The notes beneath the pieces are model-generated. The model ran no database searches. It worked only from the letters and a program-made list of their open reading frames with translations, and was not told the origin of the DNA. Position numbers and translations under genes: made by a program. From positions 434,001 through 498,000 of the forward strand of contig NZ_JAKLJA010000001.1 in the NCBI RefSeq assembly GCF_022213065.1: 64,000 nucleotides of DNA, read 5' to 3'. Positions 47,226 through 59,326 of this stretch are shown here, in pieces (the first letter of the stretch is position 1; the number at the start of each line of letters is the position of its first letter). This stretch comes from Paraburkholderia tagetis. Its GTDB lineage: Bacteria; Pseudomonadota; Gammaproteobacteria; Burkholderiales; Burkholderiaceae.

Positions 47226-48242
47226 ATGATCCGCGTATCGAAAGCCCGTCTTTGCTGCATTGCCGCTGCAATTGCCAGCGCCGTTGGCATGTCGCCTGCA
47301 TGGGCCGGCGATAGCCCGACCATTTCGATCATGGTCGGCGGCATTTCGAAGTTCATTTATCTGCCGGTCAAACTGGCCGATCAACTCGGCTATTTCAAGG
47401 ACGAAAAGCTCCAGGTCGAGTTGCTCTCACAGCCCTCCGGCGTCGATGCAGAAAACGAGCTGCTTTCAGGATCGGTGCAGGCCGTGGCCGGCGCCTATGA
47501 CCATACGATCGACCTGCAAAGCAAGGGCAAGGAGGTGTGTTCGATCGCGACGTTCCTCCAGGTTCCAGGCGAAGTCGAGGTGGTCTCGAAGGGGTCGCCC
47601 ATGAAGAGCATGGCCGACGCAAAGGGCAAGACGTTGGGTGTGACGGGCCTCGGTTCCTCGACCGACTTTCTGACGCGCTATATGGCGCTGAAAAGCGGCA
47701 TCGCAATGCAGCAATATTCGACGCTGCCGGTGGGCGCCGACAATTCATTCATTGCCGCCGTTCAGCAACGCCGCATCGATGCAGGGATGACAACCGAGCC
47801 GACCGTATCGAGACTCCTCGCGAAAGGCGACGCCTCGGTCATGGTGGACATGCGCACGGTCGAGGGCACGCAAAAAGCGCTGGGCGGCATCTATCCGTTC
47901 ACGGGGCTCTACGTGGATGCCGGCTGGCTGGCCTCGCACAAGCAACAGGCCGCGGGTCTCGCGCACGCGATCGCCCGCACCATGGCGTACATTCATTCGC
48001 ATTCCGCCGACGAAATCGCCGACCAGATGCCGAAGGACTATTACGGCGGCGACAAAGCGCTTTACGTGCAGGCCCTGAAGTCGACCCTGTCGATGTACAC
48101 GCCCGATGGGAAAATGCCCGCCGGCGGCCCCGAGAACGTCCTGCATGTCCTAGCCGCGATTAATCCGGCGATCAAGGGGAAGCATATCGATTTGAGCCGC
48201 ACGTACACGAACGCCTACGTCGCCGCGGCACCGGCGCACTAA
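47226..48242 (+). CDS. Orphan ABC substrate-binding protein of the NMT1/SsuA/TauA type
   Basis: A 338-residue secreted binding protein with signal peptide MIRVSKARLCCIAAAIASAV, cut near AWAGD. The mature fold starts ISIMVGGISKFIYLPVKLADQLGYFKDEKL and carries the NrtA/TauA-type pattern (SGSVQAVAGAYDHTIDLQSKGKE, KTLGVTGLGSSTDFLTRYMA). Relatives bind sulfonates, nitrate, thiamin precursors or aromatic acids such as phthalate. AAGGAGA precedes the ATG. It lies 71 bases after the porin. No ABC permease or ATPase is in the neighbourhood, so it must use a transporter encoded elsewhere or act as a solute-capture protein. Confidence 0.85.
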   Translation: MIRVSKARLCCIAAAIASAVGMSPAWAGDSPTISIMVGGISKFIYLPVKLADQLGYFKDEKLQVELLSQPSGVDAENELLSGSVQAVAGAYDHTIDLQSKGKEVCSIATFLQVPGEVEVVSKGSPMKSMADAKGKTLGVTGLGSSTDFLTRYMALKSGIAMQQYSTLPVGADNSFIAAVQQRRIDAGMTTEPTVSRLLAKGDASVMVDMRTVEGTQKALGGIYPFTGLYVDAGWLASHKQQAAGLAHAIARTMAYIHSHSADEIADQMPKDYYGGDKALYVQALKSTLSMYTPDGKMPAGGPENVLHVLAAINPAIKGKHIDLSRTYTNAYVAAAPAH

Positions 48243-48258
48243 CCCGCGCAACGCGTGC

Positions 48259-48297
48259 GCCTGCGGCAGCCAATCGTCGAAACCGCTCGCCGCAGGC
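48259..48297. terminator. Bidirectional hairpin between convergent genes
   Basis: GCCTGCGGC (48259-48267) and GCCGCAGGC (48289-48297) make a perfect 9-bp stem with a 21-base loop between the converging binding-protein and deacylase genes. Confidence 0.5.
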
Positions 48298-48304
48298 CCT
48301 CGCC

Positions 48305-48823
48305 TCACTGCCGTCCGCTCATGCTGCCCATGCCGCTCATGGCGCTCATACCACGCATGCGCCGCGAGAAATGCGTGCGCTCGGCATCGTCCATTAGCGC
48401 CAGAAACTGATCGCCGTCCATGTGGATCAGCGCTTCGTGGTCGCCGGCCTCGAAGTAGACGTCCGGTTGTCCCGCGAGGCTCGCTTCAAGGTAGGTTTTC
48501 ATGCCATAAGCCATGCAGATCGGCGGTAACGCGCCCGCATCGCAGTCCTTGAACAGCTCGCGCAGTTCGACTTCCGTGGCGAGCCCGAGCTTGCGGCCCG
48601 TTTTGCTCCATAGCTCGGAGAGCTGCACGGCGTAGGTCGAGGGCAGCACGGCGGCCACATAACCGTGCTCGTCTTCCAGCAGCACGGTTTTCGCGAGACG
48701 GTCACCCGGGACATGCGCCGCCGCTGCCGTTTCCATACTGGAATGGCTGTAGGGGTGACGCACGATTTCGTAGCGGGAACCTTTGCTGCGCAGGCACTCC
48801 TGCAAAGTTGGCGACATCGACAT
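48305..48823 (-). CDS. YbaK/ProX-type aminoacyl-tRNA deacylase domain protein
   Basis: A 172-residue protein of the YbaK/EbsC fold that hydrolyses mischarged aminoacyl-tRNAs such as Cys- or Ala-tRNA(Pro). The N-terminal LAKTVLLEDEHGYVAAVLPS holds the conserved lysine of the active site, and the ACDAGALPPICMAYG-like stretch is the matching pocket. The start at 48823 is chosen for AGGAGGT six bases upstream. The last 20 residues are a Met/Ser/Gly-rich tail (SAMSGMGSMSG), absent from typical members and probably from slippage of short DNA repeats. Single gene; exact tRNA substrate unknown. Confidence 0.85.
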   Translation of the reverse strand: MSMSPTLQECLRSKGSRYEIVRHPYSHSSMETAAAAHVPGDRLAKTVLLEDEHGYVAAVLPSTYAVQLSELWSKTGRKLGLATEVELRELFKDCDAGALPPICMAYGMKTYLEASLAGQPDVYFEAGDHEALIHMDGDQFLALMDDAERTHFSRRMRGMSAMSGMGSMSGRQ

Positions 48824-49065
48824 GGCACACCTCCTGTCGAAAAGCTGGAATGGAACGAACTTTCGGTGTCTCTCCAGAATAGGTCACTCGGGGCTAATAC
48901 GCACAGTGAGGCAGGTGAGGCGCGGTGCGGTGGGCGCTACGAGGCACGGCGGCATGGGAATACGCCTCTGCATTGGCACGGTTTGTCGCCTGCATCGTTC
49001 GTGCCCGCTGAGAGGACATTCGCACCACCACATCAGGCGCCCTGTCCTCGCTGCCCCAAACCCGT

Positions 49066-51546
49066 TCAGCTTTTCACGCGCAACGCGCGCGGATCGTACG
49101 GCGCACTCAGATGCACCGTGGCCTGAATCTGCTCCCCGGCCACATCGATCGCATAGCGTCCGCCAGCGAGCCACGCCGCGTCTACCGCGCCATCCTCGCG
49201 CGAGACGAAGCCCATCGCGACCGGGCAGCCAAGCGTATGACCGAAAGCCGCGGACGTGACCGAGCCCACCGCCTCGCCGTCGCGCAAAATGGCCTCGCCG
49301 CCCCACAGCATGCAGTCGCTGGCGCCCTCGGCGGTAAGCACCACGAGCCGTCGCTGCAACGGCTGATTGCGCAAGCGCAGGAGCGCTTCGCGGCCCCGAA
49401 ACGGAATGTCCTTGTCGAGCTTGCACGCGAACGCGAGCCCCGCCTCGAAGGGATTGCAATCGGGCGAAAGCTCGCGGCCCCACGCGCGATAGCCTTTTTC
49501 GATCCGCAGCGAATCGATCGCGTAGTACCCGCCGTTGACGACCCCAAACGCCTTGCCCGCTGCATGCAGGGTCTCGTAGACCCCCACCGCGAACTCGACC
49601 GGCACGTACAGTTCCCAGCCCAGTTCGCCCACATAGGTGAGGCGCGTCGCGCGCACGGTCGCGTAGCCGATATCGACCTCGCGGCTTTGCCCGAACGGGA
49701 ATGCCTCGGGGCTCCAGTCCGCCTTCGACACGCTTTGCAGCAGCGCCCGCGACTGCGGCCCCATCACGGCGAGCACCGCGTACTGGCTCGTCACGTCCAC
49801 CAGCACGCAATGCCTGTCCTGCGCAATCGCTTTCTCCAGATAGTCGAGATCGCGCGTCGCCTGGGCGGAGCCCGTCACCACGAGGTATTGATCGTCGGCG
49901 AGACGCGTGAGCGTGAGATCCGATTCGTAGGTGCCGCGTTCGTTCAGCAACCCTGAATACACGGTGGAGCCCACCGGCACGGCCACGTCATTGGCGACGA
50001 TCTCCTGCAACACCGCTTGCGCATCGCGTCCCTTGACGAGCAGCTTCGCAAACGAGGTCATGTCGAACAGCGCGACGCCTTCGCGGCAGGCGCGGTGCTC
50101 CGCGCCGCTCCACGGCAGCCAGTTCTGCTGGCCAAACGCATAGTCGATGCGCGCCTCGGCCGGGCTCGGCGCGAAGAAGTTCGCGCGCTCCCAGCCCATC
50201 TTGCTGCCGAAACACGCGCCGTTGGCCGCGAGTTCCGCGTAGAGCGGCGAGCGGCGGAACGGTCGCGCCGTGTCGAGTTCGCGGTTCGGCCACGGCATCG
50301 CATAGTGCAGCCCGAGCGTTTCCTTCACGCGGTCGTGCAGCCAGGTGTCGTTGCCGTTGAAGCGCGCGAAGCGGCGAATGTCGACGGGCCAGAGGTCCAT
50401 GGTCGGCTCGCCGGCGACGATCCATTCCGCGAGCGCCATGCCCGCCCCGCCAGCCGAGGCGATGCCCATCGAGTTGAAGCCGGCGCCCACGAAGAAGCGC
50501 CGTAATTCGGGCGCCTCGCCCACGATAAAGTTGTTGTCCGGCGTGAACGATTCCGGCCCGTTGTAGAACTGGCGGATCTGCGCGGTTTCGAGCGCGGGCA
50601 CGCGCTGCAGCGCGTTTTCCATCAGGATTTCGAACTGATCCCAATCGTCGGGCAGCAACTGGAACTCGAAATTCTCGGGAATCCCGTTCATGCCCCACGG
50701 CTTCGCGTTCGGCTCGAAGCCGCCCATCACCAGACCGCCCACTTCCTCCTTGAAGTAGATGAATCCGTCCGGGTCGCGCATGACCGGCAGATCGGGATGC
50801 ACGCCCGCGATGCGCTCGGTCACGATGTAGTAATGCTCTGCCGAATGCAGCGGCACGGTCACGCCGCACATCCGCCCGACCGCCTTCGCCCATTGCCCCG
50901 CGCAATTGACGACGATCTCCGCGTGCAGCGTGCCCTCCTCGCCGTCCTTGTTGCGCCACGAAACGCCGGTGGCGGCGCGGCCAGCGGGCGTCGCAGCGGT
51001 ATGAACCGCGGTGATGCGCGTGTTTTCGACGATGCGCGCGCCGCGCTGCCGGGCTCCGCGCGCGAGCGATTGCGTGAGGTCGGTCGGATTCGCCTTGCCG
51101 TCGCCGGGCAGCCAGACCGCGCCGAGCAGGTCGTCGGTGCGCATCACGGGCCATAGCTCGCCGGCCTCGCGCGGCCCGATCACGTCGCAAACCACGCCAT
51201 AGGCCCGCGCGGAGGCCGCCGTGCGCTTGAGTTGCGTCATCCGCTCCTGCGTGCGCGCCACCGAGAGCGAGCCGCACTGCTTCCAGCCCGTGGCCAGCCC
51301 CGTCTCGGCTTCGAGCTCCGCGTAGAGCGCCGTCGAATAGCGAATCAGCCTGGTCATGCTCTGCTGGGAGCGCAACTGGCCAACGAGGCCTGCCGCGTGC
51401 CACGTCGTACCGCACGAGAGCGTGCCTTGCTCGAGCAGGACGACGTCGCGCCAGCCGAGCTTCGTGAGGTGGTACGCAACGGAACAACCGACGATACCGC
51501 CGCCGACGATAACGACTTGGGTATGCGCAGGAACAGGGATGGACAT
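49066..51546 (-). CDS. FAD-dependent N-methyl amine dehydrogenase with GcvT domain (dimethylglycine/sarcosine dehydrogenase-like)
   Basis: An 826-residue fusion. The N-terminal DAO-type FAD domain starts VVIVGGGIVGCSVAYHLTKLG, with WHAAGL near residue 50, where relatives attach FAD to histidine. A middle FAO_M segment (about 380-435) follows. The C-terminal GcvT/aminomethyltransferase-like tetrahydrofolate domain (about 440-820) includes REGVALFDMTSFAKLLVKG and LGWELYVPVE. Family members oxidise dimethylglycine or sarcosine and pass the one-carbon unit to folate. It is divergent from a DeoR regulator and a 2-aminoethylphosphonate operon, so an N-methylated aminophosphonate is a tempting alternative substrate, not established. 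Start at 51546 fits the usual N-terminus. Confidence 0.88.
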   Translation of the reverse strand: MSIPVPAHTQVVIVGGGIVGCSVAYHLTKLGWRDVVLLEQGTLSCGTTWHAAGLVGQLRSQQSMTRLIRYSTALYAELEAETGLATGWKQCGSLSVARTQERMTQLKRTAASARAYGVVCDVIGPREAGELWPVMRTDDLLGAVWLPGDGKANPTDLTQSLARGARQRGARIVENTRITAVHTAATPAGRAATGVSWRNKDGEEGTLHAEIVVNCAGQWAKAVGRMCGVTVPLHSAEHYYIVTERIAGVHPDLPVMRDPDGFIYFKEEVGGLVMGGFEPNAKPWGMNGIPENFEFQLLPDDWDQFEILMENALQRVPALETAQIRQFYNGPESFTPDNNFIVGEAPELRRFFVGAGFNSMGIASAGGAGMALAEWIVAGEPTMDLWPVDIRRFARFNGNDTWLHDRVKETLGLHYAMPWPNRELDTARPFRRSPLYAELAANGACFGSKMGWERANFFAPSPAEARIDYAFGQQNWLPWSGAEHRACREGVALFDMTSFAKLLVKGRDAQAVLQEIVANDVAVPVGSTVYSGLLNERGTYESDLTLTRLADDQYLVVTGSAQATRDLDYLEKAIAQDRHCVLVDVTSQYAVLAVMGPQSRALLQSVSKADWSPEAFPFGQSREVDIGYATVRATRLTYVGELGWELYVPVEFAVGVYETLHAAGKAFGVVNGGYYAIDSLRIEKGYRAWGRELSPDCNPFEAGLAFACKLDKDIPFRGREALLRLRNQPLQRRLVVLTAEGASDCMLWGGEAILRDGEAVGSVTSAAFGHTLGCPVAMGFVSREDGAVDAAWLAGGRYAIDVAGEQIQATVHLSAPYDPRALRVKS

Positions 51547-51795
51547 GGGATGGGCCTCGATGCGAAAGGAGATAGCGTGGCGAGGAAGGATGGCAAGCCA
51601 AAGAATGCAACACAAAACAACAAAAAACAACATTAAAACCACATAGCCTGTATCCGCCGGGTGCCGTTACGGTCCACCCGTTTGCACGGGCTGGTTGGCC
51701 TCCAAGGTGCCTCACATCGGCTGCGCACGGATTTTTGTCGTATCCCCACGGCGCCATTTAGCGTGCGGGCGCCATGCCACATCGAAGCTCGCGGC

Positions 51796-51813
51796 ATTTT
51801 GTGGTATTTTGTG
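51796..51813. promoter_or_regulatory. Direct repeat upstream of the DeoR gene
   Basis: ATTTTGTG occurs at 51796-51803 and again at 51806-51813, exactly 10 bases apart, about 32 bases before the DeoR start. DeoR-type repressors often bind such repeated sites; it could also serve the divergent flavoenzyme gene. Confidence 0.45.
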
Positions 51814-51844
51814 ACTTAACAGGCTTCGATCGAGACCCGACACC

Positions 51845-52720
51845 ATGGCCGATAACCGCTCCGCGCCGCCCGCTTCTGCGGTTGCGCCCGCTCCACCCGC
51901 TCCACCCATTGCGCCCGCTTCGCCCATTACGCCGGCCGTGCTGCTGAACCGGCGTCTTGCCGTAGGCCGCATCGACTACATCCTGCAAAGTCTCGACGCG
52001 AGCGGCTCCGTGAGCGTCGCGGACATGTCGGCCACGCTCGGGGTTTCGCGCGAGACCATTCGCCGCGACCTGAAGACGCTGGCCGAGCAGGGGCGTCTCT
52101 CTCTCGTCCACGGCGGCGCCGCGAAGCGGCCGCAAGACGAGCCATCGCTCGCCACGCGCGAGGCGGCCAACGCAATGGGCAAAGCGGCCATCGGTGCGGC
52201 GGCGGCGCGCCTCGTGACCAACGGCATGGTCGTGCTGATCGACTCGGGCTCGACCACGCTCGGCCTCGCGGCCTCGCTCGCCAACCATAGCGACCTCACG
52301 GTGATCACCAACAGCCTGCCGATCGCGCTGCTGCTGTGCCGCTCGCCTGGCGTGAAGGTCATCATGCTGGGCGGCGACATCGAGCCCAACGACGAGGCCG
52401 CATTCGGCGTCGAGACGATGGCGGCGCTCGCGCATTTTCGCTGCGATCTCGTGTTCCTCGGCGTGGGCGGCATCTCGCCCGAAGGGGAATTCACCGACTA
52501 CTCGCGGCTCGCCGCCGAGCAGCGCCACCTGATGATGAAGGCCGGCAAGGAGGTCTATGTGCTCGCGGACCACACCAAGTTCGAGCACGGCACGCCGGTC
52601 CGGATCGCCCCCGTGCCGCACATTGCCGGGCTGATCGTCGACGCGGCGCCGCCCGCGCGCATGGCCCGCGTTTTCGCGCAGAACCAGTGGAGCGTGACCG
52701 TCGCCACCGGCCAAAGCTGA
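51845..52720 (+). CDS. DeoR-family transcriptional regulator of the phosphonate block
   Basis: A 291-residue repressor. After an unusual Pro/Ala-rich N-terminal extension (APAPPAPPIAPASPITPA, about 35 residues) comes the winged helix (RLAVGRIDYILQSLDASGSVSVADMSATL and VSRETIRRDLKTL). The DeoR sensor domain follows (about 110-270), with IDSGSTTLGLA, FLGVGGIS and the YVLADHTKF motif. DeoR proteins usually sense phosphorylated metabolites. It lies 290 bases before phnW on the same strand and back to back with the flavoenzyme gene, so both are probable targets. Confidence 0.9.
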   Translation: MADNRSAPPASAVAPAPPAPPIAPASPITPAVLLNRRLAVGRIDYILQSLDASGSVSVADMSATLGVSRETIRRDLKTLAEQGRLSLVHGGAAKRPQDEPSLATREAANAMGKAAIGAAAARLVTNGMVVLIDSGSTTLGLAASLANHSDLTVITNSLPIALLLCRSPGVKVIMLGGDIEPNDEAAFGVETMAALAHFRCDLVFLGVGGISPEGEFTDYSRLAAEQRHLMMKAGKEVYVLADHTKFEHGTPVRIAPVPHIAGLIVDAAPPARMARVFAQNQWSVTVATGQS

Positions 52721-53010
52721 CGCACCTTCGCAGTTCCCTCGCTTCGGGGCGGCTCGCGCCGCCCGCCTCTTCTTCCCCGCTGTTCGATTCCCCCGCCTCG
52801 CCCGTTCCGCCCGCGCCAGGCGCGCCGCCGCTGGCCGCCCGCGTTCCATCCACGTGCCATTCGCATCCGATCCGGAAACCTCCGACGTATCCGTATATCT
52901 CCTGGGTATGTGGCAATTTATGGCGTATTGACTGTTTTTGTTGCAAGGCCTAAAGTGGCTTCAACAACGCAGCGACGTAGTGTCAGCACCGACCTTCACG
53001 GAGACACCTC

Positions 53011-55457
<2,447 letters not shown>

Positions 55458-55462
55458 TTCAC

Positions 55463-55545
55463 TGCACGCAACAGCGCACGCACGATCGCACGCACACACG
55501 CACGCACGCACTAATACGCAACAGCGCACACCAACGCACGGAACA
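55463..55545. repeat. CA/GCAC-rich simple repeat between phnA and phnY
   Basis: About 80 bases made mostly of GCAC, CACG and CA units, including two copies of ACGCAACAGCGCAC. No hairpin or open frame. Such tracts can change length by slippage and here would alter spacing between phnA and phnY. Confidence 0.55.
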
Positions 55546-55576
55546 CACATTTACCGGAACCCGGAACGAGGTAGCG

Positions 55577-57025
55577 ATGAACGTCATGACGAAACCCGCA
55601 TTCAAGCAGGAGTCCATGCGCATCGCCGGCCGGCAGGTCGCGACCGACGAAGTGATCGAAGTCCTGAATCCCTACACCAACGAAGTGGTCGGCACCGTGC
55701 CCGCGGGCCGTCCCGAGCACGTGCAGGAGGCCTTCGCGAAGGCCCATGCCTACAAGCCGACGCTTACGCGCTTCGAGCGCCAGCGCATCCTGCAAACCAC
55801 GGCCGAGGCGCTGCGCGATCGCAAGGAAGACTTCGCGCGGCTCATCACCGCCGAGTCGGGGCTCTGCTGGAAGGACTCGCTCTACGAGGCGAGCCGCGCC
55901 TACGACGTCTGGTCGTTCGCCGCGCAGCTCACGATCAAGGACGACGGCGAAGTCTATTCGTGCGACATCAGCCCGAACGGCAAGAACCGCAAGATCTTCA
56001 CGACGCGCCTGCCGCTGCTCGGCGTGATCTCGGCCATCACGCCGTTCAACCATCCGTTGAACATGGTGAGCCACAAGCTGGCGCCGGCGATTGCCACCAA
56101 TAACCGCGTCGTGCTCAAACCCACCGAGCTCACGCCGCTCACTGCGCTCGCGCTCGCCGACGTGCTCTACGAAGCGGGCCTGCCGCCCGAGATGCTAAGC
56201 GTGGTCACCGGCAACCCGCGCACCATGGGCGATGCCATGATCACGGACCCGCACTGCGACCTGATCACCTTCACGGGCTCGGTGCGCGTGGGCAAGTACA
56301 TCGCGCAAAACGCGGGCTACCGCCGCACGGTGCTGGAGCTAGGCGGCAACGACCCGCTCATCGTGATGGAGGACGCCGACCTCGAGCGCGCGGCCCAACT
56401 CGCGGTGACGGGCGCGACCAAGAACTCGGGCCAGCGCTGCACGGCGGTCAAGCGCATTCTCGTAGTCGAGAGCGTGGCCGACGAATTCGTCGAACGTGTG
56501 CTGGTGCACGCAAAGAAGCTCAAGTGCGGCGACCCGATGGACCCGAGCGTGGACGTGGGCACCGTAATCAACGAAGCCGCCGCGCAGCTCTTCGAGCGCC
56601 GCGTGGCCGACGCCGAGTCGCGCGGTGCGCGCGTGCTGTATGGCGCGCCGCGCCGTGGCGCGCTCTTCGCGCCCACCGTGGTCGATCACGTGCCCTACGA
56701 CTGCGAGCTGGTGCACGAGGAAACCTTTGGCCCGGTGATTCCGATCATCCGCGTGCCGGACAAGCTCGAAGAGGTGATCCGCATCTCCAACTCCACGGCA
56801 TACGGCCTCTCTTCGGGCATCTGCACGAACCGGCTCGACTACACGACGCGCTTCGTCAAGGAGCTGGAGGTGGGCACCGTGAACGTCTGGGAAGTGCCGG
56901 GCTATCGCACGGAAATGTCGCCGTTCGGCGGCATCAAGGACTCGGGCAACGGATACAAGGAGGGCATGGTCGAGGCAATGAAGAGCTATACGAACGTGAG
57001 AACGTGGTCGATGCCTTGGGAGTGA
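55577..57025 (+). CDS. phnY: Phosphonoacetaldehyde dehydrogenase
   Basis: NAD-dependent aldehyde dehydrogenase of 482 residues that oxidises phosphonoacetaldehyde to phosphonoacetate. Catalytic Cys288 lies in [11 protein letters not shown], the general-base Glu in [13 protein letters not shown], and the nucleotide-binding region is in [13 protein letters not shown] and [12 protein letters not shown]. The GAGGT ribosome site five bases before 55577 defines the start. Placed after phnW and phnA it completes AEP to acetate, phosphate and alanine. Generic aldehyde dehydrogenase is an alternative, but the cluster makes this assignment strong. Confidence 0.93.
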   Translation: MNVMTKPAFKQESMRIAGRQVATDEVIEVLNPYTNEVVGTVPAGRPEHVQEAFAKAHAYKPTLTRFERQRILQTTAEALRDRKEDFARLITAESGLCWKDSLYEASRAYDVWSFAAQLTIKDDGEVYSCDISPNGKNRKIFTTRLPLLGVISAITPFNHPLNMVSHKLAPAIATNNRVVLKPTELTPLTALALADVLYEAGLPPEMLSVVTGNPRTMGDAMITDPHCDLITFTGSVRVGKYIAQNAGYRRTVLELGGNDPLIVMEDADLERAAQLAVTGATKNSGQRCTAVKRILVVESVADEFVERVLVHAKKLKCGDPMDPSVDVGTVINEAAAQLFERRVADAESRGARVLYGAPRRGALFAPTVVDHVPYDCELVHEETFGPVIPIIRVPDKLEEVIRISNSTAYGLSSGICTNRLDYTTRFVKELEVGTVNVWEVPGYRTEMSPFGGIKDSGNGYKEGMVEAMKSYTNVRTWSMPWE

Positions 57026-57128
57026 CGGAGAAGGCACAAGCCAGAAATGCAAGCAAGCGACGCAAGCCGCCATTGCGCGGCCCATGAGGTTTTTCCAGCA
57101 TCCGAACCCAACGCAAGGAAGGATGGAT

Positions 57129-58160
57129 ATGAAGACTCAACTGATCGCCGCAGTGACCTGTGCATTCGCGTTCGCAGCGGCCCCCGTCTACGCGCAATCC
57201 AACGTCGTGACCCTCTATAGCGCGGATGGTCTTCACGACGGTTCGCCCAGCTGGTTCGGCAACGAATTCGAAGCCTTCACGAAGGCCACGGGCATCAAGG
57301 TGCAATACATCGAGGCCGGCTCCAGCGGCGTGGTGGACCGCATCGGCAAGGAGAAGTCGAACATTCAGGCAGACGTGCTCGTGACGCTGCCGCCGTTCAT
57401 GCAGAAGGCCGCCGCCGATGGACTGCTGCAAGCGTACACGCCGGCAGGCGCCGACAAGATCGATGCGCGCGACAAGGACCCGAAGGGCATGTACGTCGCG
57501 ATGGTCGACAACTACCCCACCTTCATCTACAACTCGGCGGTGCTCAAGGCCCCGCCCAAGGCCTACGCCGACCTGCTCGCGCCGCAGTTCAAGCAGAAGG
57601 TGCAGTACTCCACGCCGGGCCAGGCCGGCGACGGCACCGCGCTCATGCTGCAAACCTTCCATGCGTTCGGCGGCAAGGAAGGCGGCTTCGATTATCTGCG
57701 CAAGCTCCAGGTGAACAACCTCGGGCCGTCCGCGTCCACGGGCAAGCTCACGGCGCTCGTGAACAAGGGCGAGCTCTACGTGGCCAACGGCGACCTGCAG
57801 ATGAACCTCTCGCAGATGCGCGAGAACCCCAACATTCAGGTGTTTTTCCCGGCCGGCCCCGACGGCAAGCGCACCACGTTCTCGCTGCCCTACTACGTCG
57901 GTCTCGTCGCGGGCGCACCGCACGCCGCCAACGGCAAGAAGCTGATCGATTTCCTGCTGAGCGAGCAAGCCCAGCAAGAGGTCAGCAAGACCGCTTACGG
58001 CATGCCGGTGCGCACCGACGTGCATCCCACCGACGACAACTTCAAGACGCTCAACGCGACGCTGCAAGGCGTCGATATCTGGGTGCCCGACTGGAATCAG
58101 GTCATGCGCGACCTGAAGTCCGACGTGGCGACGTACAACCACGCGATTTCGAGCAACTAA
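57129..58160 (+). CDS. phnS: 2-Aminoethylphosphonate ABC transporter substrate-binding protein
   Basis: A 343-residue periplasmic protein of the iron/AEP-binding type (bacterial extracellular solute-binding family 1). Signal peptide MKTQLIAAVTCAFAFAA, cut near VYAQS; the mature chain starts NVVTLYSADGLHDG and has the long AEP-specific stretches QYIEAGSSGVVDRIGKEKSN and MVDNYPTFIYNSAVLK. Start at 57129 is preferred to an ATG six bases earlier for its spacing from AAGGAAGG. It sits between phnY and its ATPase gene, and the series phnSTUV completes AEP import. Confidence 0.92.
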   Translation: MKTQLIAAVTCAFAFAAAPVYAQSNVVTLYSADGLHDGSPSWFGNEFEAFTKATGIKVQYIEAGSSGVVDRIGKEKSNIQADVLVTLPPFMQKAAADGLLQAYTPAGADKIDARDKDPKGMYVAMVDNYPTFIYNSAVLKAPPKAYADLLAPQFKQKVQYSTPGQAGDGTALMLQTFHAFGGKEGGFDYLRKLQVNNLGPSASTGKLTALVNKGELYVANGDLQMNLSQMRENPNIQVFFPAGPDGKRTTFSLPYYVGLVAGAPHAANGKKLIDFLLSEQAQQEVSKTAYGMPVRTDVHPTDDNFKTLNATLQGVDIWVPDWNQVMRDLKSDVATYNHAISSN

Positions 58161-58171
58161 ACGAGCAACTC

Positions 58172-59326
58172 ATGGCCAATTCCCTCACCATGGAACAGGG
58201 GCAGCAGCATCAGGCTTCCCCAGTGCCGGCCGCTCTCGCACAAGGCGCGAGCGGTATCGGTTTCGAAAACGTGTCGGTGGCATACGGCGGGCAGACGATC
58301 CTCGATTCGCTCACGCTCACCGTGAAGCCCGGCGAGATCGTCGCGCTCATCGGCCCTTCGGGCTCGGGCAAGACTACCGCGCTGCGGGCAGTCGCAGGCT
58401 TCGTTCAGCCGAGCGCGGGACGCATCGTAATCGGCAACAAGGACGTGACGCGGCTGCCCCCCTATGCACGCAACATCGGCATGGTGGTGCAGAACTACGC
58501 GCTGTTCCCGCACATGCGCGTGGAGGACAACGTCGCGTTCGGGCTGCGCGCACGCGGCACCGAAGCGGACGTGATCCGCGCACGCGTGCCCGAGTGCCTC
58601 GGGCTCGTGGGGATGTCGAAGTATGCGAAGCGCTACCCACGCGAGCTCTCGGGCGGCCAGCAGCAGCGCGTCGCGATCGCCCGTGCACTCGCGATCCGGC
58701 CGCAGGTGCTGCTGCTCGACGAGCCGCTCTCGGCGCTCGATGCGCAGATCCGGCGCTCGATGCTCGACGAGCTTGCGAAGCTGCACCGCAGCCTGCCCTC
58801 GCTGACCGTGCTGTACGTGACGCACGACCAGACCGAGGCGCTCACGCTCGCGAACCACATCGGCATCATGCGCGACGGCAAGCTCGTGGCTTATGGCGAC
58901 ACCCAGGGGCTGTACCGGCATCCGCCGAATCGCTTCGCCGCCGAATTCCTCGGCCGCGCGAACGTGCTGCCGGCGCGGCAGCTCGAGCCGCTCGCCGATG
59001 GTTTCGCGCGGGTGCGTTGCGGCGACTTCGTCGTCGAAGGACGCAACCATCACAACCTGGCGGCCAGCAGCGCGTGCTACGTGTGCGTGCGGCCGCACGA
59101 CCTGCACTTCGAACCGAGCCCGCAGAAGTCCAATAGCGTGACGGGCATCGTGCGCAGCGTGCAGTGGCTTGGCGAGCTGCACAGCGTGGTGCTAGAAGTC
59201 GGCGACGAGACGCTGCGTCTCACGCGCGCGCCGCTCTCGAGCCCGCCCGAACCGGGCGCCGTGCTGCCCGTGCATTTCGATGCGGCGGACGTCACGCTCG
59301 TACCGGAGGTGGAAGGCCATGGCTGA
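58172..59326 (+). CDS. phnT: 2-Aminoethylphosphonate ABC transporter ATP-binding protein
   Basis: A 384-residue cytoplasmic ATPase. Walker A GPSGSGKTTALRA near residue 65, Q-loop VVQNYALFPHM, signature LSGGQQQRVAIARAL, Walker B VLLLDEPLSALDAQ and switch His in YVTHDQTEAL are in order. A C-terminal TOBE-like regulatory domain (about 270-384, ending VTLVPEVEGHG) is present as in the sugar/polyamine/AEP class. It is 11 bases after phnS. Its stop overlaps the phnU start by 8 bases. Confidence 0.94.
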   Translation: MANSLTMEQGQQHQASPVPAALAQGASGIGFENVSVAYGGQTILDSLTLTVKPGEIVALIGPSGSGKTTALRAVAGFVQPSAGRIVIGNKDVTRLPPYARNIGMVVQNYALFPHMRVEDNVAFGLRARGTEADVIRARVPECLGLVGMSKYAKRYPRELSGGQQQRVAIARALAIRPQVLLLDEPLSALDAQIRRSMLDELAKLHRSLPSLTVLYVTHDQTEALTLANHIGIMRDGKLVAYGDTQGLYRHPPNRFAAEFLGRANVLPARQLEPLADGFARVRCGDFVVEGRNHHNLAASSACYVCVRPHDLHFEPSPQKSNSVTGIVRSVQWLGELHSVVLEVGDETLRLTRAPLSSPPEPGAVLPVHFDAADVTLVPEVEGHG

